Assembly: GCA_021784535.1 (NCBI GenBank)
Contig: JAJYHW010000049.1
Span: 1-32,095, forward strand
Direction of reading: 5' to 3'
Source: a bacterium
GTDB taxonomy: Bacteria > Patescibacteriota > Microgenomatia > Levybacterales > UBA12049
Length of the DNA: 32,095 bases
The position numbers were made by a program, and so were the translations under genes. How positions within the stretch are numbered: the stretch's first letter is position 1; each line of letters begins with the position of its first letter. Positions 7,028-15,742 of the stretch are shown here, one piece after another. The notes beneath the pieces are model-generated. The model worked only from the letters and a program-made list of their open reading frames with translations. It did no database searches and was not told the DNA's origin.

Positions 7028-8296
7028 ATGGCCGCCACGCTCATCATTGGCTCACAATGGGGTGATGAAGGAAAGGGGAAGATTATTGATTTCCTATCTG
7101 CCAAGGCAGACTACATAGTCCGCTACCAAGGAGGCAATAATGCAGGCCATACGGTCATCAACAACTACGGCACATTCCCCCTCCATCTTGTCCCTTCAGG
7201 TATTTTCTCCAAAGCGACAGCTTGCATCTCCAATGGTACGGTTCTGGATCTTGAAGTACTTGCAGAAGAAATAGCGATGCTTGAAAAAGCAGGAATCAAA
7301 CTCAACGGAAGACTGCTTATTTCTCCACGATGCCATATCATCATGCCCTATCACAAACTGCTGGACAAACTCTATGAACAAGCAAAAGGCGCCGGAAAAA
7401 CAGGCACGACTGGACGTGGAATCGGTCCGGTATATGCTGATAAAGTCAGTTACCAGGGGATCAGACTGTATGACCTAATGAACAAGAAACAATTCTCAGA
7501 CAAACTCAAAGTCCAACTTCGTATAAAAAATCCCATTCTCAAAGTATTTGGGGAAAATCCGCTCACGCAAAAAAACGTCGAAAAGATGATCTTTAAGGCA
7601 TATTCCAAAATTAAATCATTTATCGTTGAACCCTACCCTGTCCTTTCCAAAGCTGCAAAAAACAACAAACATATTCTTTTTGAAGCAGCTCAGGCAGTAT
7701 TTCTGGACAATGATTGGGGTACCTATCCCTATGTTACTGCCTCAAGTATAACCACAGGCGGCATCAATGCAGGATGCGGAATACCGGTACAAAACATAAC
7801 TGATGTTATAGGTGTTGTCAAAGCATACACCACGCGCGTCGGCGAAGGCCCTTTCCCGACAGAGCTTCTTGATAAAGAAGGAGCATATTTGCAAAAAAAA
7901 GGAGCGGAATTCGGCGCGACAACCGGCAGGCCCAGGCGATGCGGCTGGTTTGACGCGGAGCTTGTGAGATTTGCCTGCGAATTAAATGGCTTTACCAGCA
8001 TTGCAATTACCAAACTCGACGTTCTTGATACTATGAAACAAATAAAAATCTGTACCGGCTATACCTATCGAGGCAAGCCTGTCAGGTATTATGACGGGGA
8101 CGCTGAATTTTTGAAAAAAATAAAGCCTGTCTATAAAATACTTCCCGGCTGGCAACAATCAACAAAAGGAATAACTCAATTTGAAAAATTGCCGCAAAAA
8201 GCGCAAAATTATATAAAAGAACTTGAGAAATTGATTGGCGTCAAAGCTATTTATATCTCAACAGGCCCCAAACGTGAGGAAATTATTGCCCGCTAG
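7028..8296 (+). CDS. purA: adenylosuccinate synthetase
   Basis: Joins IMP and aspartate using GTP to form adenylosuccinate, the first step from IMP to AMP. The 422-residue sequence has the GTP loop WGDEGKGK (11-18, catalytic D13), GGNNAGHTV with catalytic H41, GTTGRGIGPVYADK for IMP binding, and FEAAQAVFLDNDWGTYPYVTASS. Near the C-terminus STGPKREEII fits the guanine-binding segment. Full length for the family. Start at the ATG at 7028. It shares the IMP pool with guaB immediately upstream, but has its own promoter. The stop codon overlaps the stop of the convergent AlkD-like gene in the palindrome CTAG. Confidence 0.95.
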   Translation: MAATLIIGSQWGDEGKGKIIDFLSAKADYIVRYQGGNNAGHTVINNYGTFPLHLVPSGIFSKATACISNGTVLDLEVLAEEIAMLEKAGIKLNGRLLISPRCHIIMPYHKLLDKLYEQAKGAGKTGTTGRGIGPVYADKVSYQGIRLYDLMNKKQFSDKLKVQLRIKNPILKVFGENPLTQKNVEKMIFKAYSKIKSFIVEPYPVLSKAAKNNKHILFEAAQAVFLDNDWGTYPYVTASSITTGGINAGCGIPVQNITDVIGVVKAYTTRVGEGPFPTELLDKEGAYLQKKGAEFGATTGRPRRCGWFDAELVRFACELNGFTSIAITKLDVLDTMKQIKICTGYTYRGKPVRYYDGDAEFLKKIKPVYKILPGWQQSTKGITQFEKLPQKAQNYIKELEKLIGVKAIYISTGPKREEIIAR

Positions 8297-9009
8297 ATAT
8301 CACCTCGCAGATATCTTTTTCTCTTCTCCTCAGAAAATCGCTCGATGGCATAGCGCAGCATCGTTCGCGGCATAGCTTGATATCGAGGCTTAAGATACGT
8401 TTCTAATTTTTCCTCAGATACTCTTTTGCCTGTTTCCCGAAGCATCCAGCCGACTGCTTTATGAATTAAGTCATGTGAGTCATGCAATAATAAATCGGAG
8501 ATAGCAAACGTCATATCGGTTCTGCCATTTTTTATAAAAGCAAACGTTGCAACGATTCCAATTCTCCGTTCCCAAAGAGATGTTGATTTTGCCAATTCAA
8601 AAAGAACCTCATTCAAAACGGCTACGTTATCATTATATAGCCACGTTCCTAAAATTTTTTCTGCCGACAAATCCACCAGATCCCAATTATTGATATATTG
8701 CGTATGAGCCAGATAAAAATCAACGATTATTTTTTGTGTCACAATATCACCTTTTTGGAATCTAAAAATTAAAATAAGAAGCGCAATCAGCCGCTCTTCA
8801 TGAATCTTTGACTGTAACAAACAAGTGACATCTGCCATTGGCAAATTTTGATACTTCTTTGCTATTTTCCTGGCAGATGGGACAGTAAGACCGCAAAAAA
8901 TATCTTCTTCTCCATATTCACCTTTGCCTGTTTTGAAAAAACGGGGAAAAAATGCCGCCTTTTCAGGATCAGATGCTTCTTTGACGGCAATACGCAAGTC
9001 GTCTAACAT
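8293..9009 (-). CDS. AlkD-like DNA alkylation repair protein
   Basis: A 238-residue all-helical HEAT-repeat-like protein of the AlkC/AlkD DNA glycosylase family, which removes alkylated purines such as 3-methyladenine and 7-methylguanine. Family marks: FFKTGKGEYGEEDIFCGLTVP near the start, the conserved NWDLVDLSA, LWERRIGIVATFAFI, HDLIHKAVGWMLRETGKR and the C-terminal MPRTMLRYAIERF. The Asp of NWDLVD and the aromatic/Arg residues of WERRIG belong to the expected active-site groove. Start is the ATG at 9007-9009: TATAAT lies 6 nt before it. A longer frame reaching to 9156 would run through that promoter and into guaA and is rejected. It is divergent from guaA. Confidence 0.88.
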   Translation of the reverse strand: MLDDLRIAVKEASDPEKAAFFPRFFKTGKGEYGEEDIFCGLTVPSARKIAKKYQNLPMADVTCLLQSKIHEERLIALLILIFRFQKGDIVTQKIIVDFYLAHTQYINNWDLVDLSAEKILGTWLYNDNVAVLNEVLFELAKSTSLWERRIGIVATFAFIKNGRTDMTFAISDLLLHDSHDLIHKAVGWMLRETGKRVSEEKLETYLKPRYQAMPRTMLRYAIERFSEEKRKRYLRGDI

Positions 9010-9015
9010 AGACCA

Positions 9016-9060
9016 ATTATAACAATTTCTCCTTGACGAATAAATCACAGCCGTTATAAT
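9016..9060. promoter_or_regulatory. back-to-back leaderless promoters for the AlkD-like gene and guaA
   Basis: Plus strand: TTGACG (9033-9038), 16-nt spacer, TATAAT (9055-9060), 6 nt before the guaA ATG. Minus strand: TGTTATAAT, with TATAAT at 9016-9021, 6 nt before the AlkD-like ATG. Only 57 nt separate the two start codons, and neither message has space for a ribosome-binding leader. Confidence 0.75.
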
Positions 9061-9066
9061 GAATGC

Positions 9067-10584
9067 ATGATTCTTATCGTCGATTTTGGTTCGCAGACTG
9101 CTCATCTTATCGGCAGACGCCTGCGGCAAATTGGCACCACAGTTGAATACGTCCACCCCGAAGATGCAATAGAAGAAGCTAAAAAACTCAAACCTAATGG
9201 TATTATCCTTTCCGGCGGCCCATCCTCAGTATATGATAAAGGAGCACCTACCGTTTCAAAAGAGATATTTAAACTCGGCGTACCTATTCTTGGCATTTGT
9301 TACGGCTGGCAGTTGATGGCCAAGCTTCTTGGCGGCAATATCAAAAATACCACCAAAGAATATGGGCCTGAAAAAGTTACGATTGAAAAGCCTCTTGGTA
9401 TTTTGGGTAAGCTTCCAAAAAAACAGTTCACTGTCATCGTCTCTCATGGAGATACTGTGGTTACTCTCCCTGAAGGCTTTAGGAAAACAGCTTCTACAAA
9501 AACAGTTGCATTTACAGCAGTACAGAATATTGAAAAACACCTTTATGGCGTCCAATTCCACCCTGAGGCTCACCATACTGAGTATGGTCTCACTATTCTC
9601 CAAAACTTCGCAGCCATTTGCAAAGAAATCTATAAACCGATTTCTCTTGACCCTGAAAAAATTATCAACGACATTGCAGAAACTGCCGCGAATCAAAAAG
9701 TAATTTGCGCAGTATCAGGAGGTGTTGACTCAACAGTTGCTGCTTTTCTTATCGGCAAGGCAATCGGCAAAAATCTGATCCCGGTCTATGTCGAATCAGG
9801 ACTTATGCGCCAAGGAACAGATGAGCGAGTTAAAGAAATATTTTCCAAACTTGTCCGTGCAGATTTAGTCATCATTGATGCTAGAAAACGCTTTCTTAAC
9901 AAGCTAAAAGGAATTACTGATTCTGAACAAAAACGCAAGATAATTGGCCGTCTCTACGTTGAGATTTTCCAGGAAATTGCCCTTCAGCATCCCGAAGCAA
10001 AATTTCTCGGACAAGGGACTATCTACTCGGATGTCATCGAATCAAAAGGTTCCAAACATGCATCTCGCATCAAATCTCATCACAATGTCGGCGGTCTTCC
10101 CAAGGATATGCATCTCAAACTCCTTGAACCGCTTCGTAATTTTTATAAAGATGAAGTCCGTGAAATCGGCAGACTCGCCGGTCTCCCTGAAGAAATCGTC
10201 ATGCAGCAACCCTGGCCAGGCCCCGGAAATGCAATTAATATTATGGGAGAAGTCACAGAGAAAAGATTGGCACAAGTCAAGCAAGCAGATGAGATTGTTG
10301 TTGAGGAAATGAAAAAAGCAGACCTGTATAATAAAGTTTTTGAATGCTTTGCAGTCATGACTGATGCATATAGTACGGCCGTCAAAGGTGATGAACGTTT
10401 TTATGGTGAAGTAGTCGCTATCCGATCCATTGATACCGCCGATCTTATGACTGCTGAGTGGAGCAGAATTCCTCATGAAATATTGGCTAGAATGTCCTCT
10501 CGAATAGTAAATGAAGTACCTGAGATTTCCCGTGTAGTGTACGATATTACTACGAAACCCCCTGCTACTGTAAGGTGGGAATAA
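9067..10584 (+). CDS. guaA: GMP synthase (glutamine-hydrolysing)
   Basis: Converts XMP to GMP using ATP and ammonia taken from glutamine. The 505 residues hold a class I glutamine amidotransferase domain (nucleophile C78 in GICYGWQL, with H165 and E167 in VQFHPEAHH), an ATP-pyrophosphatase domain starting at the P-loop SGGVDST (217-223), and the C-terminal dimerisation domain ending IPHEILARMSSRI...TTKPPATVRWE. PWPGPGNAINI and GQGTIYSDVIES are further family signatures. Full length. It acts on the product of guaB. The message appears leaderless. A glycosyltransferase gene begins 3 nt after the stop and is probably co-transcribed. Confidence 0.95.
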   Translation: MILIVDFGSQTAHLIGRRLRQIGTTVEYVHPEDAIEEAKKLKPNGIILSGGPSSVYDKGAPTVSKEIFKLGVPILGICYGWQLMAKLLGGNIKNTTKEYGPEKVTIEKPLGILGKLPKKQFTVIVSHGDTVVTLPEGFRKTASTKTVAFTAVQNIEKHLYGVQFHPEAHHTEYGLTILQNFAAICKEIYKPISLDPEKIINDIAETAANQKVICAVSGGVDSTVAAFLIGKAIGKNLIPVYVESGLMRQGTDERVKEIFSKLVRADLVIIDARKRFLNKLKGITDSEQKRKIIGRLYVEIFQEIALQHPEAKFLGQGTIYSDVIESKGSKHASRIKSHHNVGGLPKDMHLKLLEPLRNFYKDEVREIGRLAGLPEEIVMQQPWPGPGNAINIMGEVTEKRLAQVKQADEIVVEEMKKADLYNKVFECFAVMTDAYSTAVKGDERFYGEVVAIRSIDTADLMTAEWSRIPHEILARMSSRIVNEVPEISRVVYDITTKPPATVRWE

Positions 10585-10587
10585 CTT

Positions 10588-11298
10588 ATGATTTCTGTAG
10601 TCATCCCTGCATATAACGAAGAAAATGCCATTGAGGCATGCCTTACGGCATTTCAAAACCAAACCACCACTCACCCATTTGAAGTCATCCTTGTCGATAA
10701 TAATTCGACAGATAAGACGGTCGAAAAAGCAAAAATATATGCAGACAGGATACCACTGAAAATCATACATGAGAAGAAAAAAGGTCGCGGAGCAGCCCGA
10801 AAGACCGGTTTTGAGGCGGCCCAGGGACATATTATCCTTTCAACCGATGCTGATACGGTTATCCCTCCTCACTGGATTGAAACAATGACAGCGCATTTTG
10901 CAGACAGCAGTATTATTGCCATTACCGGCACAGGCAAAATCACCGACAGGAAAAAATTGATAAATGCTTTTTTTAATTTTCTGCAGCCCATGAGCATGCG
11001 GGCATATCGGCTGACTTTCGGACATTATTGGCTGACGGGTTTTAACTTCGCTATTACCAAAGACGCGTATAAAAAAGCCGGCGGATTTAAAGAAGAATTA
11101 AACGCGCAAGAGGATGTCGAATTGGCATTTCGAGTTAAGAATATCGGTAAGATCAAATTTGTTAAAGATGTTCCGGTTTTGGTGTCCGGGAGACGGTATC
11201 AAAAAGGTTTTTTCATAGGATTATCCTCCTATGTCTCCACGTTTGTCGGAATTGTTCTCTTCAAAAAGACAAACTTAATCCTCTCAGACCCACGGTAA
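10588..11298 (+). CDS. family 2 glycosyltransferase
   Basis: A 236-residue inverting GT-A glycosyltransferase that probably uses a nucleotide sugar to extend a cell-surface glycan or glycolipid. It opens with ISVVIPAYNEENAIEACLTAF, then VILVDNNSTDKT, the metal-binding STDADTVIPPHW (DxD-like, residues about 90-95), and the acceptor-site GGFKEELNAQEDVELAFRVK (ED motif near 172). It ends with a short hydrophobic segment (GFFIGLSSYVSTFVGIVLF) that may touch the membrane. The start is close behind guaA, a context reflecting compact packing rather than shared function. Sugar and acceptor unknown. Confidence 0.85.
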   Translation: MISVVIPAYNEENAIEACLTAFQNQTTTHPFEVILVDNNSTDKTVEKAKIYADRIPLKIIHEKKKGRGAARKTGFEAAQGHIILSTDADTVIPPHWIETMTAHFADSSIIAITGTGKITDRKKLINAFFNFLQPMSMRAYRLTFGHYWLTGFNFAITKDAYKKAGGFKEELNAQEDVELAFRVKNIGKIKFVKDVPVLVSGRRYQKGFFIGLSSYVSTFVGIVLFKKTNLILSDPR

Positions 11299-11355
11299 AA
11301 TTTAAACCTTGTTTTTCCTGTAGTTTTGTGATATATACAAGTCGAGCTCTAAACT

Positions 11356-12531
11356 ATGGATCCTGCAGCAACACAAGCACAATTTACCAAATTGCAACGT
11401 ATTCTGCATTCGCAGCGTATCCTTCATGCTGACCAAATCGCGGAAAAGACCAATCTTGATCTTTCTCTTAACGCGATTATTGATGCTATCCACGAGCCCA
11501 TTCTCATTCTGAATAGAGAATTAACAATTCAGTCAATCAATAAAGCTTTTCTGAAAAAATTCACTGTAACCAAACGCAAAACAATAGGGATCAATCTGAT
11601 AGAGCAGGCCAAACACATCCCGCAGATGGGCAATATGGTCACGCAGCTGAAAAAACTCAGCAAGAATAACACTTCTTTTGAAGAACTTGAAGTGACATAT
11701 CCTTTTCTCCACGGCGGTAAGAGAACAATGCTCGTTAATGCCAAAAGTATTATCTATGACAAAAAACACACTGGTGTCATCCTTCTCAGTATTGAAGATA
11801 TTACCCGACAAAGATTGGTCGAACGACAAAAAGATGATTTCGTTGGCTATGTCACCCACGAACTCAAAACACCGATAACATCGCTTTCTGCTTTTATCCA
11901 GCTTCTGCAGGGGTATCATGCCAAAACAGGCGATAAAAAATCGCAATTTCTTCTCGCGAAAGCCGCGGAACAGCTACAAAGACTAACAAGCCTGCTCAGC
12001 TCTTTCACCCATGTCTATCAAGCACAAACCGGCAAGCTGGAACTGCATAAAGAAAGTATTGATCTGTACGAACTTGTCCGTGAAACAGTTGAAACATTCC
12101 AATACACTACCTCGACACATGCCATCACTATCGATGGGAACATCACCAAGCCTATTATTGCGGATAAAGAACGTATCCGTCAGGTTATTATCAATCTGCT
12201 GATCAATGCAATAAAATATTCCCCAGAAGCAGATACAATCATCGTGCATTTTAAAGAAGAGCCGCAACAGGTTATTGTCAGTGTGACTGACTTTGGTCCG
12301 GGAATCCCCAAAGAGGCACAAAGCCATATCTTTGAACGGTTCTTCCGTCTTAACGATAAATCGAAATACACTGCCAAAGGGTTAGGACTCGGCCTCTATA
12401 TCTCGCTTGAGATTGTCAAGGCACACAAGGGAAAATTGTGGGTTGAGAGTAATCCCGGCGAGGGCGCGACATTTTTATTCTCGTTACCGTTTGACAATCG
12501 AGAAATTATAAGCAAGTCGCTGATGGTATAA
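11356..12531 (+). CDS. orphan cytoplasmic PAS-domain sensor histidine kinase
   Basis: A 391-residue two-component sensor without membrane segments. Residues about 36-150 form a PAS domain (LNAIIDAIHEPILILNRELT...ILLSIEDITRQRLVE). The dimerisation/phosphoacceptor helix carries the H-box FVGYVTHELKTPITS with H168. The HATPase part has the N-box VIINLLINAIKYSPE, G1 box DFGPGIP, F-box FERFFRL and G2 box GLGLGLYI. All catalytic boxes are intact. The signal is presumably cytosolic or membrane-proximal. No response regulator lies within this window. A TG-A-TATATA box at 11329-11337 is a possible promoter, 18 nt before the ATG. Confidence 0.9.
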   Translation: MDPAATQAQFTKLQRILHSQRILHADQIAEKTNLDLSLNAIIDAIHEPILILNRELTIQSINKAFLKKFTVTKRKTIGINLIEQAKHIPQMGNMVTQLKKLSKNNTSFEELEVTYPFLHGGKRTMLVNAKSIIYDKKHTGVILLSIEDITRQRLVERQKDDFVGYVTHELKTPITSLSAFIQLLQGYHAKTGDKKSQFLLAKAAEQLQRLTSLLSSFTHVYQAQTGKLELHKESIDLYELVRETVETFQYTTSTHAITIDGNITKPIIADKERIRQVIINLLINAIKYSPEADTIIVHFKEEPQQVIVSVTDFGPGIPKEAQSHIFERFFRLNDKSKYTAKGLGLGLYISLEIVKAHKGKLWVESNPGEGATFLFSLPFDNREIISKSLMV

Positions 12532-12724
12532 AAAAACGAATAAACCCTTAATCGTTATTAGCAACAATCAACCACAATTCGCTATTATTAGCATAGATAT
12601 GTTGCAGGATTTACAAAAATTACTTCTGTTAACTCTGTGCAGGGACTGTTGCATCTCGCGGAATAGGCAGAACAGACGCATACAAAAGGACCAAAAGATT
12701 TGAGTCAAAATCTGGACAACTATA

Positions 12725-12748
12725 TTTGGGATAAATAGCTGTCCCAAA
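12725..12748. other. small hairpin between histidine kinase and PAP2 genes
   Basis: TTTGGGA (12725-12731) pairs with TCCCAAA (12742-12748) around a 10-nt loop. It lies between two convergent stops and could end transcription, but there is no clear T-tract on either strand. Confidence 0.3.
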
Positions 12749-12751
12749 GAA

Positions 12752-13474
12752 TCATTCTACCTTCTTTACTTCAATTTTATATTTGGAAAAGAATCTTGTC
12801 TTTTTAACGCGTTCTTCGTTCCTGTCTCTCTCACGAGAATTTATTTTGAAATACATTCCTGTGAAGAAACCAAGCGCACTTCCCAAAAGTGTCCCGCCGA
12901 TGACATCACTTGTCCAGTGCTCTCCCAGATAGACGCGGGAAATAAGCATCGTGATATCATAAAAAACAAGCAATCCTGCAAGAATAATTTTTGTCAACAA
13001 ATTCAATCGTTTACTTTGATAAATCAGGATAAAGCAAATAACAGAAAAAAACATAGTTCTCCCAGCATGACCAGACGGATACGAATTCAATTTCTGAACA
13101 TAATACATCGGGGATTGTTTCATTTCCTGTGTTCGCAGCATAAACTCAGGCGGCGGCGGATGATGAACAAATGTCTTTCCAAATATCTCAATCAAATGAA
13201 ATCCGATAAAAAACGCCATGGCAATTATTCCTGCGCGTATTTGCTTTATCGCCACAAAAAGTATAATCAAAATTACCGCCATAAATTCAAATTGCCCGAT
13301 GGTGCTTAAGAGAGAAAACGGGAAATCAAACCGGCTGCTGATGTGATCCTGCAGACGAACTGTCGTATTAAAATCAAATTGGGTGAAGAGATTCTTATGA
13401 ACGAGGTAAGAAAAAAAGAGAAAGAACAAAAATAAAATACTTCCTGAAAGAAAATAAATAAATCGCCTTGACAT
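12752..13474 (-). CDS. PAP2-family membrane phosphatase
   Basis: A 240-residue integral membrane phosphatase that probably removes phosphate from lipid phosphates such as undecaprenyl pyrophosphate or phosphatidate at the outer face. About five to six hydrophobic helices are visible, the first at residues 5-24. The three catalytic motifs are present: KTFVHHPPPP (KxxxxxxRP-like, but Arg is not seen), SYPSGHAGR (PSGH) and SRVYLGEHWTSDVIGG (SRxxxxxHxxxD). The C-terminal tail is basic and cytosolic. Start is the ATG at 13472-13474, 6 nt after TATAAT. Lies downstream of galU on the same strand, but has its own promoter. Undecaprenyl-phosphate recycling would fit the envelope genes nearby. Confidence 0.85.
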   Translation of the reverse strand: MSRRFIYFLSGSILFLFFLFFSYLVHKNLFTQFDFNTTVRLQDHISSRFDFPFSLLSTIGQFEFMAVILIILFVAIKQIRAGIIAMAFFIGFHLIEIFGKTFVHHPPPPEFMLRTQEMKQSPMYYVQKLNSYPSGHAGRTMFFSVICFILIYQSKRLNLLTKIILAGLLVFYDITMLISRVYLGEHWTSDVIGGTLLGSALGFFTGMYFKINSRERDRNEERVKKTRFFSKYKIEVKKVE

Positions 13475-13480
13475 TATTTT

Positions 13481-13489
13481 ATTATATCA
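13481..13489 (-). promoter_or_regulatory. leaderless promoter of the PAP2 gene
   Basis: Minus strand TGATATAAT: an extended -10 (TGA plus TATAAT at 13481-13486) ending 6 nt before the ATG. It lies in the 32-nt gap after galU. Confidence 0.6.
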
Positions 13490-13506
13490 TTATTCTATGC
13501 CAGCTC

Positions 13507-14391
13507 CTATTTAAGATCCAGACTCTTGAGAAATGCAACGAATTCATCCTTGATATCAGGATGCTGAAGGGCAAACGCGATCACTGTCTTGAGATATTCC
13601 ACTTTATTTCCCGTATCATAATAATGGCCATTCACGATTTCACACGCATAGACAGGATAGCCTGTCTTGATCAATTCATCAATTGCTTCAGGCAGGTAGA
13701 TTTCTCCACCGGTGCCGGGTTTTTGATTACGTAAAATCTCAAAAATTTCAGGTGGTAAAATATAGGCTCCGTGTGTTGCCAAATCAGACGGTGCTTTATT
13801 GGGTTCAGGTTTCTCAACAATTTTTTTAATCTTATAGACATTCCCTTCGACATTTTCCACCTCGGCAATACCATAGCGCTTGAGGTCTTCCTTGTGCTCA
13901 ATTCTGACTCCGGAGATCACAGCGCCGCCATAACGGGCATGAACGTCCATCATCTGAGCAAGACGCGGCGGGTTGCTATAGATAAATTCATCTCCCCAAA
14001 GGACGGCAAAAAATTCATTATCAATTACCGGTTCTGCAGACAAAACAGGCGTCCCGTTGCCATACATCCCTTTCTGACGGATGTAAATAAAATTCGCCAT
14101 GTCAGAAATCGCCTGTACCTGCTTTAAAAGCTCATCCTTATGACCTGCCTGCAAATTTTTGATCAAGTCCTGGTTGGGAAAATCAAAATGATCTTCAATT
14201 GCCCGCTTGAGCGCGCCGGTAACAATAATAATATCTTCAATACCTGCAGCAACTGCTTCTTCAGCGACGTATTGAATGACAGGCTTATCAACAACAGGAA
14301 GCATTTCCTTTGGCATCGCCTTGGTCTGAGGTAAAAAACGTGTGCCAAATCCCGCTGCCGGAATGACTGCTTTTCTGATTTTCTTTGCCAT
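13507..14391 (-). CDS. galU: UTP--glucose-1-phosphate uridylyltransferase
   Basis: Makes UDP-glucose from UTP and glucose 1-phosphate, the sugar donor for surface glycans. The 294 residues show the nucleotidyltransferase start KAVIPAAGFGTRFLPQTKAMPKEMLPVVDKP, with the G-x-G-T-R loop and catalytic K, then VTGALKRAIEDHFD, ALLWGDEF-like 'AVLWGDEFIY' with the metal Asp, IVEKPEPNKAPS, GEIYLPEAID and GHYYDTGNKVEYLK. Length is typical. I start at the ATG at 14389-14391 (MAKKIRKAVIP) because an extended -10 box ends 7 nt before it; longer frames run through that promoter. Supplies substrates for glycosyltransferases such as those at 10588 and 29824. Confidence 0.93.
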   Translation of the reverse strand: MAKKIRKAVIPAAGFGTRFLPQTKAMPKEMLPVVDKPVIQYVAEEAVAAGIEDIIIVTGALKRAIEDHFDFPNQDLIKNLQAGHKDELLKQVQAISDMANFIYIRQKGMYGNGTPVLSAEPVIDNEFFAVLWGDEFIYSNPPRLAQMMDVHARYGGAVISGVRIEHKEDLKRYGIAEVENVEGNVYKIKKIVEKPEPNKAPSDLATHGAYILPPEIFEILRNQKPGTGGEIYLPEAIDELIKTGYPVYACEIVNGHYYDTGNKVEYLKTVIAFALQHPDIKDEFVAFLKSLDLK

Positions 14392-14398
14392 ATAACGA

Positions 14399-14407
14399 AT
14401 AATAGCA
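14399..14407 (-). promoter_or_regulatory. leaderless galU promoter
   Basis: Minus strand TGCTATTAT: TGn plus TATTAT (14399-14404), ending 7 nt before the galU ATG. A TGTACA lies 17 nt upstream as a weak -35. Confidence 0.55.
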
Positions 14408-14536
14408 AAACAGTTCTCCCTTGTACAGTACAATTTTTGCTCATCTTTTTTGTCAGGTTTTGGTCAAGTAAGAATTATGTAAGAGAGAGACACTTTTATT
14501 CAGCTATTATAGCTTAACTGAAAGAAGGTTTTATCT

Positions 14537-15601
14537 ATGCCAGTAATGCTTGGCGAGCAAATTCCAAAATGCGTGGTTCCCGTGACAGACACAGCGATTG
14601 CACAAGCCGCTAGAATGGGAAGCTCTCTCGGCTTAGGGAAACAAGATAATAATATTGCACCTATATTTCCTCATACTTCATTTAAACAGCGTGGTGTCTG
14701 CTATGAATCAAATGGCTTGCGTCAAGGATACCTTTTGGTAGCGCAGGCAACTCCAAGAATTGTATTACCAGAAGGAGCACTTCTCGCTTCACGTATGGGC
14801 TCCATCAATCTTGCACCTTTTTCAGTCAGAAAACAACCTACGCAAGCAGGTCTTGCTGTTGCGGAACTTGACCATATCGATGACAATCGTTTACCCGGAG
14901 CAGTTATCCTTCTCGTCGGGCAACAAAGCGTAGATCGAGAACCTTTGGATGAGAAACAACTATATGCTTTAACGACATTGGATGACCTCATTGCTTATGC
15001 TCATGCATATATAACAAAAACAAATGTCGATCGCAAGAGCGCAACAGGTCACAGTGATATCACCTCTAAGTCTGCAATAGGACCGCGTATGGCAATCAAC
15101 CATGTCTTGAAATCACTGGATACACCAGTGCCTGAAGATGAAATGACGCAAAACAGGCGACGCGCTGCAGGAGTTCCTCTCAATATCGATCCTGTCTCAC
15201 TCTATAAACTATTCTCCGATCAATTCAACACTATTCATTCCAACTTAACAGAAGTAACATATACGCCGCCTCAAACTATTAGTGCCATTGAACGATGGAT
15301 AACGCTTCAATTGACTCAAGGCAAAAATACATTAGCCACTTACTATGAAGCGGCAAAACGAGTCATGCAAGCACAATTACATGCTCAATCTGAAAAGAAA
15401 AGAGGCGAAGACGCCTTTATAGACCAAAAGGTGCAAGCATTGCAACGCGAAATCTCTCCCACTCCAAAACCGCATTTTCCTCCCCTTCCGGAAATTATTT
15501 TTTTTTCAGACCCCATGAGACCACAAGCAGCAGAAAATCTCAAACATTTTAGAGAAGAAAGAGCGACCAGAATGAATACTTATCAACGAACTGGCCGGTG
15601 A
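14537..15601 (+). CDS. hypothetical protein, 354 residues
   Basis: I do not recognise this protein. It is soluble-looking, with no signal peptide or membrane segment. Residues 60-130 (GYLLVAQATPRIVLPEGALLASRMGSIN...GAVILLVGQQS) are beta-rich and may be a compact domain; residues about 245-310 are helical and charged (QTISAIERWITLQLTQGKNTLATYYEAAKRVMQAQLHAQ); the tail is Pro- and Arg-rich. It starts at the ATG at 14537 with an AGAAGG ribosome site about 9 nt upstream, unlike its leaderless neighbours, and a TATTAT box at 14505-14510. It stands alone between divergent galU and glmS. Probably a lineage-specific protein. Confidence 0.65.
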   Translation: MPVMLGEQIPKCVVPVTDTAIAQAARMGSSLGLGKQDNNIAPIFPHTSFKQRGVCYESNGLRQGYLLVAQATPRIVLPEGALLASRMGSINLAPFSVRKQPTQAGLAVAELDHIDDNRLPGAVILLVGQQSVDREPLDEKQLYALTTLDDLIAYAHAYITKTNVDRKSATGHSDITSKSAIGPRMAINHVLKSLDTPVPEDEMTQNRRRAAGVPLNIDPVSLYKLFSDQFNTIHSNLTEVTYTPPQTISAIERWITLQLTQGKNTLATYYEAAKRVMQAQLHAQSEKKRGEDAFIDQKVQALQREISPTPKPHFPPLPEIIFFSDPMRPQAAENLKHFREERATRMNTYQRTGR

Positions 15602-15638
15602 TTCAAAGAGACAATATCTAGAGAAAAGCTCATTTTGC

Positions 15639-15667
15639 TTGACAACTTCTTTTCCAAACTCTACACT
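15639..15667 (+). promoter_or_regulatory. glmS promoter
   Basis: TTGACA (15639-15644), 17-nt spacer, TACACT (15662-15667). Predicted transcript start is near 15674, giving a leader of about 70 nt. That is too short for a glmS ribozyme and I see no such core. Confidence 0.6.
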
Positions 15668-15742
15668 ACTTCAAGATAAGTCTTAAAGTCATAAAGAGAA
15701 TTGCTTGATGACTTTTGACATGATGACATTTGGCTGTTACAT

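Noticed and set aside
15668..15742. glmS ribozyme in the glmS leader
   Set aside because: The predicted leader is only about 70 nt and shows no pseudoknotted core.
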